Positions 1-7,701 of a stretch of DNA of 14,196 nt are shown piece after piece. How positions within the stretch are numbered: position 1 is the stretch's first letter; each line of letters begins with the position of its first letter. This DNA is from Goniomonas avonlea (lineage: Eukaryota > Cryptophyceae > Goniomonadida > Goniomonadaceae), in the NCBI GenBank assembly GCA_003573635.1, contig QUTJ01031653.1, positions 1-14,196 on the forward strand, written 5' to 3'. The notes under the pieces are model-generated. The model did not search any database. It was given only the letters and a program-made list of their open reading frames with translations, and was not told the origin of the DNA. The position numbers and the translations under genes were made by a program.

Positions 1-141
1 GACACCGCACCAGCGTGATGGACTGGCCAGTGACATCATACGTGAGACAGTGAAAATACGGAGCGACACTGCACTTGGGCCAGTGTACGTGACGTGAGAC
101 ATTTAGAATATGACGCGACACCGCACCAGCTTGATGGACTG
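1..141. repeat. Degenerate tandem repeat at the 3' edge of an RMD1-family exon
   Basis: A 26-bp block beginning GACACCGCACCAGC occurs at 1-26 and again at 116-141 with two differences. A more decayed copy (GACACTGCACTTGG) starts at 65. All three are followed by related ACGTGAGACA-type sequence. On the minus strand the 116-141 block is the last codons of the RMD1-family exon (Gln-Ser-Ile-Lys-Leu) plus the inferred splice donor CTG|GTGCGG. The repeat therefore carries copies of an exon/intron junction into the downstream intron. Confidence 0.7.
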
Positions 142-1378
142 CGCCAGGGCGAAACTGACAGCTAGCTTCATTAGAATCAGCTGCTCGGGATCGGACACCA
201 GTTCCAGTGTAAGCTCATCTCCTGCGACACACCTTGTCTCAGAACGGCATGGGGGACACACACAAAAACACTTGAGGTTGGAGCAGTGACTGAAACAACA
301 CGCACGGATCATGAAGGTTCGATCGCCGTGACAGTACACAAACACATCCCGTTCCTCCTCGATGTCATCCTCAAGTACGTTGGAATGCCGAAGCCATCGC
401 AGCTGTATCCAGTATCAGATCCCAAAGATTGAAGAAGAGTGCCAGCAAGGAAATCGAAAGTCAGATTTGGAAGCTCGATAAGCCAGCCTACGGGACGAAC
501 CTCCTCTTGTTGCTCAGACACAGTCAAGCCCCAGTACACCACGACCCCGTAAGAGAAGTAAAACACGTCGAGTTGTCTCTCCGGTTGCTTTGGGTCGTTG
601 AGGTGGACCCGCACAGCATCATCGTGAGTGACAGGCGTGCTGTGAAGACGAGGTGGGTGACAACAAGGTCAACACAATGCCCGATAAAGATAACGCGGAA
701 GTGGAACACAACGCAGAAAATGCGACACTGCCAACTCAAAACTCACTCCGCTGGCAAGAGCTCAAAGTGAGCAGGGGGTCCTTCGAAGATGTTTAACTCG
801 TGAAGCTGCTTTTGCGACGGTGGCTGAGAACGTATCAAGTGTCGTTCGAGAAGCGCGGGGATTTGAAGGCTGTGGGAGACACACGAAGCAACCACACGCC
901 TGTCTTCCGAGGAATCACTGGTCGCACCGGAAAGCCCCTGAACAACGGGTCACAGATTTGGAAATCGAATCAATGGACAACCTTTTTCACAAGATTTTTT
1001 TTGAGTCTTCGAGCGGTTTTCTTAGAGTCGTGGAAAGCACGGAGACTTGGTTGGAGTGGGGCAGTCGCAACGATGCCATCAAACTCTTCCTCCTCAGCCT
1101 CCGTTTCAGACATACCCGCCAAGGCACGGCTGCCATGGCGCCTTCTCTGTCAGCGTATGTCAACGGGAAATACCGCATTGTGCATTTGGCACCGCAGAAC
1201 TGGATGTGCGGCCAACACTCAGGACGGCGGGAGTGATTTCGTGCTCTGTCATCTCGTCTTCCGACTCAAACGGGCCTCTACGGCGGTCGTCCTCTGACTC
1301 AAAATGGTTTCTCATCCGAACGGCGTACACCTCGTCATCCTGAGTCTCATCCTGCTCACTCATTAATGGGACTTCCAT
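127..1378 (-). CDS. RMD1/SIF2-family protein (DUF155), 3' end outside window
   Basis: Spliced minus-strand gene, not complete. Inferred exons: 1378-1193, 1146-982, 937-747, 639-501, 402-306, 221-127; introns 46, 44, 107, 98 and 84 nt; all phases agree. The first 120 residues are highly charged, with two FESED-type acidic blocks, a run of glutamates and then a Lys/Arg-rich stretch. The family signature follows: VFYFSYGVVVYWGL (residues 206-219), an acidic LEDDIEEE segment (about 237-244), and a KLAVSFALAQSIKL segment (277 on), all typical of the DUF155 domain. Members include fungal Rmd1/Sif2 and mitochondrial RMND1. There is no obvious mitochondrial presequence, so the cytosolic fungal type is the nearer comparison. 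The expected C-terminal coiled coil and membrane helix would lie off the window, beyond an intron starting at 126. If that intron is not spliced, a TAA at 105-103 ends the protein. The first ATG in frame is used; an upstream exon cannot be excluded. Molecular function is poorly known. Confidence 0.83.
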
Positions 1379-1622
1379 CGCCGCAAGCGAGTCTTGCACA
1401 AAGGGGGCCTGAAGAAAGGCACGAGGCTCGAAGTCCGCAATCTATCTATCAGAGCGCCGGGTCGTTTCATAGATAGATCATAGATGGTATTTTCGCATAT
1501 GTAAAAAGATCAACAAACATGTAGGACAGGCTGGCGTTGGCGCCGTTGGGTGACTTGGGTCTCAGGCTGTCTTGGTGTCTCAGTGTCTCAGGTCTGGGCC
1601 GTGGCCAGGGCAGGGGCTAAAC
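1379..1622. promoter_or_regulatory. Divergent intergenic region with inverted repeat
   Basis: This 244-bp gap lies between two start codons pointing away from each other, so it should hold both promoters. It contains a perfect 10-bp inverted repeat, ATCTATCTAT at 1440-1449 and ATAGATAGAT at 1469-1478. A tandem GATA-type run (AGATAGATAGA) also occurs in the next divergent spacer. No clear TATA box is seen. The promoter role is inferred from gene orientation only. Confidence 0.5.
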
Positions 1623-2836
1623 ATGCCCACAATATTGTTTTTTGTGTCATTTTTGTGCCTGCTGTTTGTTTTGTGTGATGGGAAGCTTGTTGCGCTTGGT
1701 GATTTGCACGGGGATTTGTCTGCGACACTGATCGCGCTGAAAGTCACAAAGCTCATCGGTGAGAGCCAACAATGGATTGGCAACGATACAACACTTGTTC
1801 AAACTGTGCGTGGGATATTGAGACTTGAGGTTAGAACTGACATTCCCCAGGGTGACATTGTTGACCGTGGCCCGGATTCACTCGCGATATATTCGCTATT
1901 TCGGAGGTTAAAGAACGAGGCAAAGGATTCTGGAGGGAATGTAAGCGAGGGAACTTTTATTTTTTTGACTTATCTTTGAAGGTGTAGGTTGTGATGCTGC
2001 AAGGTAATCACGAGCTGATGAACTATCTGAGTTATTTCCACTACGTCCCCAGACAAGAAATGACCGACTCAGGTACGCGTCTATTTTCTAAACTACCAAA
2101 GTAATGAAACAGGACAGGGGGTTTCCATACACGAACATTATTGTTTTCACCAACTGGTTCGCTTGGTTCGTGGCTTCGACAGAATCCTATTGTGTTCAAA
2201 TCTCACAGAGTTGTATTTGTTCACGCCGGACTCCTCCCCTCGTTCGCGGCGATGGGAATTGAACAGCTCAACAATCAAAGTCTTTCGGCATTGATGCCAA
2301 CCATCGAGGTTGTGTTGCATTGGTTTCATTCAATCACTAACACGGCGTAGCTTGACTCTCAAAGGGCTCGCCAGGTTATCTTGGACCAGCCTGTGTTTTC
2401 TGGAGATGGCCCACTCCATACTCGGGATTTGGTGTTGGGCCCACCTGTGCTTGCGTGCCAGTCACTTGTCAAGTCCCTCGAACTCCTCGAGGTGGTAGCC
2501 TGCTCTTTCGAGTTCGTTTCCGACTGATGCGGTCGCCAGGCTGAGCGGATGGTTGTTGGGCATACACCACAGTTCCAAGGTTCAATCTTGTCTCGTTGCG
2601 GTGGCAGGCTTCTTGTGATCGATACTGCCATGTCTGCAGTACGTTCCTTGACCTCATCAACATGGTTTTTATTTTGCACCCTGCAGGCGTACGGTGGGAT
2701 TCCCTCGGCGTTGGAGGTAGCTGATGACGGTGTGACTGCAGTCTACGAATCTCACCGTGTCCCTCTTCCCTTGGGACCGCCTCCTGCATTGTTCGCACCT
2801 CCCGGGAGCGAAACTGACTTTCTTGACTGGTTTTGA
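1623..2836 (+). CDS. Shewanella-like protein phosphatase (PPP-type metallophosphoesterase), secretory
   Basis: Seven exons: 1623-1805, 1851-1940, 1988-2072, 2118-2308, 2351-2491, 2540-2638, 2687-2836; introns of only 42-48 nt; 312 aa. All PPP metal and phosphate motifs are present: GDLHGD (residues 26-31), GDIVDRG (62-68), GNHE (97-100), the FVHAG histidine (155) and GHT (237-239). The segments WIGNDTTLVQT, RLKNEA..GG, GNHELMN and GPLHTRDL mark it as a Shewanella-like phosphatase (SLP) rather than PP1/PP2A/PP2B. The N-terminus (LFFVSFLCLLFVLC) is a signal peptide or anchor, suggesting an ER or other membrane-bounded location. Known SLPs dephosphorylate protein substrates; this one's substrate is unknown. 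The start is the first ATG in frame, just before the hydrophobic stretch. For intron 5, the acceptor at 2539 was preferred over the in-frame alternative at 2545 because it better matches the family. Confidence 0.92.
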
Positions 2837-3025
2837 CATGCAAGTATAAGTGAGGAAAAATAGCAAAGCAAGCAACCGCTGCTAAGAAAAATAGCAAATT
2901 GTGATTGACCTTCAGTAAGGCATGCTTTTTTTCAATCAGAGATAAGACCACGGGTAGCCAATGGCCAGCCGGAGAAAAGACACAGATGAACCAGGTTCGA
3001 CTGAGAACAGTGCAATTACCGCATG
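2837..3025. other. Convergent spacer with 13-bp direct repeat
   Basis: This lies between the phosphatase stop codon and the likely stop of the opposing kinase gene. The 13-mer GAAAAATAGCAAA occurs at 2855-2867 and 2886-2898. No AATAAA was found on either strand, so the poly(A) signals here are either variant or located elsewhere. No further gene is supported. Confidence 0.45.
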
Positions 3026-4194
3026 TCAAAGACCCCGACCAGGTGGAAAAAAAATCGGAGATTGGAGGTCCTGATGCAGCTGGGCTTTCTCCTCTTCAAG
3101 GAAAGCAATTTTCTGTCGGAGTTCTTCCACAATTGCGAAGTTCTCCTCTCCCACAGAGGTCAACGTATCCACTTTGATGCAGAGTTCATCACTCCAGTTG
3201 TAAAGATTCCAATTCTTCATCCGCCAATTCTTCTGCTTGGCGGTGGATTTGATCCTTAGCCTCCTTAGATCCTTGGCCTTCAAGTACTCTGACTGAGAGC
3301 TTGAGATGGAGAAGGGGGCGTACCAGGGGCCGCAGAGCTTCCTCGGAAACGTGCATGCGAGCGTCAAACCATGGGTGCCGGGGTTTTGCTCCCTGCCAAG
3401 TCTGGGTCTGTGGGCATAGGGTTGTCAAGAAGCCATTTCTGACACAGTTCAAAGTTTGTTCCACACTCGTAGAGGGCTGCTTCTGCATCCGTCTGTGTAA
3501 AACCGAGGGAAATGATTTGTGCTTGCACTGAGTCGCGGGCCGAGGCCAGCAGGGCTGCGGTTTCGCATTGTTTCGGCGAGTCCTCAACTAAACCAAAAAT
3601 ATGACCACTGCAAAGTGAATCCGTGGTCTCTGCCAGCAGGCTGACGTCTCCTGATTCGGGTAAACAGCCTACTGAGTTCCCAACCAAGTCTGCTAAACTG
3701 AGGGTCGTTCTGCTTCCAAATTGAATAATCTTGGAAAATCCCTCCTGAAGATCTGGTGCTTTCCGCATGGAAGCCAGTCGTGGAACCACAGTGTGTGCGT
3801 TCTTAGCATTAACCGTACTACCTCGCGCACATTCTGCAGTCCGAGCACAGCAGCGCCGAATGCACTCGTCAGGAGGAACGTCAAATAATAAAGCAATTGC
3901 CTCAGCATGAAACTCTCTGGCCAACGAAAGCCACAATGCTCGCTGCTCGATGTCCAAGTTAGTGCGGTCGATAAACACCGATCTGTTTGACGCCAGTGCC
4001 GCTCGACATTCGTGCTCACACTTCGAACGTGTCTTCAGCAAGTCTTGGCAGACTAGAACACAATCGTTCCGCAACATGCGGGCTGCAGTTGATTTGCCGC
4101 TGCCAGGAAGACCGTATGCAACAACAACGACAAGTTGGGAAACGCGCCGTCGCTTTCGCGTGTCTTGTGCATTCGGTTGAGCCATTGTTGACAT
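3026..4194 (-). CDS. P-loop polynucleotide-kinase-like protein with UBA domain
   Basis: The long first exon, 4194-3370, gives a clear AAA_33 / polynucleotide-kinase fold. It has Walker A GLPGSGKST (about residues 28-36), the CQDLLKTRSKC segment, and SVFIDRTNLDIEQRALW, matching the IDxTN..R signature of the kinase domain of PNKP and N4BP2-like proteins that phosphorylate nucleic-acid 5'-OH ends. Near residue 230-260 follows a UBA-like helix triplet (LGFTQTDAEAALYECG, then KWLLDN), a ubiquitin-binding module. If unspliced, the protein ends at 276 aa (TGA at 3366-3364). A 77-nt intron (3369-3293, ending in CTCTCAG after a pyrimidine-rich tract) would instead join, in phase, an 88-residue basic and coiled-coil tail, giving 363 aa. 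I prefer the spliced form with moderate confidence. A basic RKRRR near the N-terminus could be a nuclear signal. No Smr nuclease domain, as in N4BP2, and no PNKP-type phosphatase domain is visible. Confidence 0.8.
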
Positions 4195-4355
4195 TTCAAG
4201 CCAGAGCTCGATACTGTCATAGGTAGGCCTGTCGCGCCCCTTTAGCTAGCTGGGTTACGCCGCTCAGGCCGCTGCTTGAAGCCTGCTTCTGGAAGAGATA
4301 GATAGACGAGACGTTGGAGCGTCTCAGGTGAAAAAAGCAGACTCGAAAGGGTCGG
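4195..4355. promoter_or_regulatory. 161-bp divergent intergenic region
   Basis: Only 161 bp separate the kinase and ion-channel start codons. The spacer contains TAGCTAGCT at 4243-4251, AGATAGATAGA at 4296-4306 and a short inverted repeat GAGACG-(6)-CGTCTC near the channel start. The first two motifs echo the inverted repeats of the left and right divergent spacers respectively. A shared promoter is inferred from orientation. Confidence 0.45.
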
Positions 4356-7129
4356 ATGTTCTCGTCGGCACTGCTGTTGTTGCTTGTTATCACCGTTGCA
4401 GGTGAACCGACTCATGTTTCCCTCAAACTCCATATTTACCGGTTGGAGCACATCGAGCCTGTCACAAACACGTTTGAGGCTTCATTCTTCGTAGCCTCAT
4501 CCTGGAATGATACGCTGAGCGGGCCGATCAGCGATTGTTCTGAACTCGGCTTTGAACCCAGCTTTGAGATCCAAAATATGTTCGACATATCTCTGGATAC
4601 AAAGCGAACGTGTGAAAGAACTGGCAGTTTAGTCCACGACCATCGTCGCTACGACACGGTGCTCTGGGCCAAGTACGACCTCGGTGACTTTCCGATTGAC
4701 AAACAAGGTGCACTCTTCGGTTGGCACACAATGTGTCTGATCCTTTGACAGTTCTCGAAATCAATTTGGAGTCATTCCGGCACACAAATACTTCCCTCCA
4801 CCTGATCCCTCTGGAGTTTGAAGTCCTTGACACCCCCAGTCTTGGCTCGACTGAGTGGGCCTATGAACGGAATTATGTCGAGAAGGAGTCTGTCTTTTAC
4901 GCTGGCTTTGGCGACCCTGACGAGTATTATAGCAGAGCGTCCTTTAAGCTCCAACTTCGGCGACTTCCGGACTATTATGTTGCCCAGTTCTGCCTTCCTG
5001 TTCTCGTCGTTGTGACAATCACTTGGTGCGCTCCCTCAAATCGGTCCACTTGGGTTAACTTGGGGACAGGTTTGGGATGTTTTTGCCTCCTGGAGCGTCG
5101 ATGCCGAGGTGGAGGCACAGTTGGGTTTCTCGTCATCTCACCAGCTAAACAGGGTTATGCTCTGCGTCATCAGTATGTTAACAATCTTCACATTGCGTAC
5201 GGGCGTGTCCAGCACGCTACCCCGAGTCAGCTATAGTACATATTTTGACATCTACCTCCTCCTTGGTGTGCTCCTATGCACGATTTCTTTGACCTGGAAT
5301 ACTTGGGTGTCATACCTGGCCAAGAAAGGACTTAAGAGGGAGCAGGTACCTCGTGTTTCGCTCCTCTGCTGCAACTGACGGGAGGAGTAGCAACTCGCAA
5401 ATGCAGCGGGCCTGGTCGTACTTCCTCTGCTATCCGCGGGGCACTTCATTGTTCTTCTCACTTTCACTAACACTGTCTGGGTGCCATCGTTGTTCGGCCT
5501 CCTCACGCTTGTGTTCATCGCCCTGGCAATGCGCAATGTTGCTCGGAAAGCCATTCGTTTGATGCAGGTCTGATTATTCTGCCTGTGGTGCATCCCAGTG
5601 CCACGTCTGCGTTTATTCCGTGCGCGTGCCGTGCTGATGGCGAGCGACAGAACCGCTACAGAGCATCCTCACCTGCAGGACGCATGACGGCAGCCCCTCC
5701 ACAGCGGACTGTGGTGCACTGCCATGACCCTGAAAATGGTGCATGCCCGTGTATTCTGTTGACCATGCTTGTTCGCGCCAATTGCCTGCACTGCCCCACG
5801 TTTTGCAACCCCAAGCGCTGACGCCGCTCCAGATGTCACACCAAGTTCTAAGTCGCCGCAAGGAAAGATTGTGGAGACAAGTCAATCGGACAATTCTCAA
5901 CCTCTGCCACCCTTCCCTGCGATCGAATTGTCTCCTGGAAAACATGAGCCCCCGCCACCTTGTCCGGATCTGGTATCGGCATCTATCCTCCTTTGAACTC
6001 TCAATTGGCGCTTCAACACATCCAATATCATCGCCCTGTCACTCAAATGCCGTCGTTCTCTGTCCGCTGCCTCTTCTGTCCCGTCATGTCACCCAACGGT
6101 TTTTGCCTTGGCCTGGACTTGCCTTTGTTGGTCCCGTCATGTCACCCAACAGGAGTTCACTGACACATCAGCATGTCAACCTGTGGCTATGCGCGGGCAT
6201 CTTGTGTCATTTGCACTGACACAGAATCATAGGATGTCCGCACGTTGAAAACCGAAATCGGATTCCTCCCCCCGCCTCCACCGTTCTCCGGCCGCAGCTT
6301 CGCGAAGGTCAGATCCCTCTTGCCTCCTCCTGACCCGCCCGCACTCTACACTCGCCCGATGCCTCCACCGTCGGATCAGGACACAGGACTGGTCTCCCTT
6401 CTGCCTCCGCCCGACCCACCCATGTCGGGCCCGGACCTAGGACAGGTCCGCTCCCTTCTGCCTCCGCCCGACCCACCCATGTCGGGCCCGGACCTTGAGC
6501 AGGTCCGCTCCCTTCTGCCTCCGCCAGGCCCCCCTGACCTCCTCGAGACTGCTCCTTCGATGTCGAGACCTGGCCGATCTCCTCTTCGTTCCTGGAATCC
6601 TTCGGAACCGGACCTGGCTGGGCCTTCGACACGCCCTCTGCCTGCTTCCCCAGCGTCGAGAATGCCTTATGCCTATTCCCCGCCGGCGAGTCCTGCCCTG
6701 CCGCACCCTTCCCCTGCTCGCTCAAGAAATGAACTTCCCGAGATCTCGGAGAATGGAAATGGCCACGGCCCTGCTCGTGGCAGTTGGAACGGCCACGGGC
6801 TTACTCGTGGCAGTTGGAACGCAAACACTCGCGGGTCCGCCGACGAAGAGACGTCAACGTCCGCCCGGCCAAGCAATCGCGACGGAGATAGTCTTGTATC
6901 CTTGGGAGCTAACCCTCGTCGAACCGCCGGCGATGGGTCGGCCAGTGCAAGTCCGCACCCCTCTTTCTCATCCCGCCATCTGGGGGACAACCTGCGCCCG
7001 TTAGAGCTGCCTTCCAGCTCGCCGCCAACGCAGCCACGCGGGTCTCCTGCGGCCCCGTCGCCGCTGCTTAAATCAGCGCGGGACTTGTCGCCGACACAGA
7101 CGGACGACACGCTGTTTGCTGCTTGCTGA
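4356..7129 (+). CDS. Pentameric ligand-gated ion channel subunit with probable proline-rich tail
   Basis: Core exons: 4356-4707, 4752-5025, 5070-5108, 5153-5345, then 5391 on; introns 44, 44, 44 and 45 nt. A signal peptide (ALLLLLVITVAG) is followed by an extracellular beta-sandwich with the DFPIDKQ motif. The Cys-loop cysteines are absent, as in prokaryotic-type channels. M1 ends in VVVTITWFGMF, then LPPGASMPR leads into pore-lining M2 (about residues 223-245), and TLPRVSYSTYFDIYLL is the very typical M2-M3 junction and M3. Exon 5 then encodes two hydrophobic stretches (293-311 and 315-333) where one M4 is usual. If exon 5 is not spliced, the protein stops at TGA 5571-5573 (346 aa). An in-phase model splices at 5567 to exons 5651-5738, 5833-5972 and 6233-7129, giving 719 aa. 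Ligand and ion selectivity cannot be read from the sequence. Confidence 0.8.
6078..6150. repeat. 20-bp direct repeat inside the tail intron
   Basis: The 20-mer GTCCCGTCATGTCACCCAAC is present exactly at 6078-6097 and 6131-6150. It lies within the inferred 260-nt intron 5973-6232. The second copy is followed by AG, making it acceptor-like. No gene is seen in this stretch. Confidence 0.75.
6395..6540 (+). repeat. 57-bp coding tandem repeat (19-residue Pro-rich unit)
   Basis: Starts at 6395, 6452 and 6509 are spaced exactly 57 bp. The unit encodes SLLPPPDPPMSGPDLxQVR; the third copy is partial (SLLPPPGPP). Period and frame are kept, so expansion has happened within coding sequence. A separate 30-bp tandem repeat at 6761-6820 encodes two GHGxxRGSWN units. 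Confidence 0.9.
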
Positions 7130-7164
7130 TGAGTTCGCTCGCCACCGAGGCACCTCCAGCGTGC

Positions 7165-7225
7165 GCTGCTGCTGCGCTGCTGCTGCGCTGCTGCTGCGCT
7201 GCTGCTGCGCTGCTGCTGCGCTGCT
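7165..7225. repeat. 11-bp tandem repeat in 3' UTR
   Basis: Five exact copies of GCTGCTGCTGC followed by a partial copy, directly after the stop codon of the Pro-rich exon. The period of 11 would shift frame at each copy, which fits untranslated sequence. Confidence 0.9.
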
Positions 7226-7260
7226 ATCATTCTCAAGCGGCCTTTGATATGCTTTCCACA

Positions 7261-7380
7261 CCGACGCCGAACCTTGGGCGAATGTTGTACGTTGTCCACT
7301 GAACAACCTGCTCACGCCGACGCCGAACCTGGACGAATGTTGTACGTTGCTCATCGTTTCTGACTGATCAACCTGCTCAC
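7261..7380. repeat. Two-copy tandem repeat in 3' UTR
   Basis: A block starting CCGACGCCGAACCT, continuing with GAATGTTGTACGTTG and ending AACCTGCTCAC occurs at 7261-7315 and 7317-7380. The second copy has about 9 extra bases. No coding sequence is supported here on either strand. Confidence 0.85.
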
Positions 7381-7491
7381 GTCGCGGTTGATGAAACCTC
7401 TGTACTCTACGAAACTAAATCGTTCCAAATGTATTCTCACCTGAAGCTGAAATATCATTTTTAACCTATTGTCTGGCTTTTATTGGTGTTG

Positions 7492-7506
7492 AATAAACGA
7501 TTTATT
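7492..7506. terminator. Near-palindromic poly(A) signal usable on both strands
   Basis: The sequence AATAAACGATTTATT gives a canonical AATAAA hexamer at 7492-7497 on the plus strand and at 7506-7501 on the minus strand. It lies 363 nt past the plus-strand stop (7129) and 196 nt past the minus-strand stop (7702). It is therefore placed to end both convergent transcripts. Confidence 0.7.
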
Positions 7507-7701
7507 ATATTGTGCTCAGTGATCCAAGGATTCATTCAATCCTGTGTGCCCCGGGGAGTTCTGTGCGTTTGGTTGTCGAACTGCTCCCAAAGGAGCCAAG
7601 GAGTGTCAGAGTTTCGCACACCGTGGGGTTCGGTTGTCGCTGGCAGCTAATGGGTACTTGAGTGAAAACAAATTACCCGAAAAACAACTATTCCGCTGTG
7701 C

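Larger units (their letters stand above)
5651..7129 (+). other. Proline/serine-rich low-complexity coding region (inferred channel tail)
   Basis: The large open exon at 6233-7129 has no ATG near its start and is preceded by AG after a stop codon, so it must be an internal or last exon. The Pro-rich stretch at 5833-5972 likewise lacks a start, and its CTG|GTATCG donor joins in phase to 6233. Together they read as disordered Ser/Pro-rich protein with repeated LLPPPDPP motifs and an FLPPPPPF motif near its start, resembling ligands of SH3, WW or EVH1 domains. The simplest account is a cytoplasmic tail of the upstream channel. A separate gene whose start I missed is the alternative. The smaller exon 5651-5738 is the weakest link. 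Confidence 0.5.

Noticed and set aside
150-165. Reading the glycohydrolase zinc finger (protein residues 150-165) as a true PBZ finger
   Set aside because: It has CxYGxxC but the second pair is C and H with short spacing (C-x4-C-x3-H), the CCCH pattern, not the two histidines of PBZ.
800-1297. 165-aa and 138-aa plus-strand ORFs
   Set aside because: They are antisense to minus-strand exons whose spliced product matches the RMD1/DUF155 family.
2469-3029. 186-aa minus-strand ORF
   Set aside because: It overlaps antisense the strongly conserved phosphatase exons 5-7 and shows no recognisable domain.
3189-3587. Second minus-strand coiled-coil-like frame downstream of the kinase
   Set aside because: It reads Glu/Lys-rich but would need a frame change in mid-helix to continue. 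The alternative frame joins the kinase in phase through an ordinary 77-nt intron.
6673-7299. 208-aa minus-strand ORF
   Set aside because: It is antisense to the Pro-rich exon and its N-terminal part reads the 11-bp 3' UTR repeat; GC-rich low complexity keeps the frame open.
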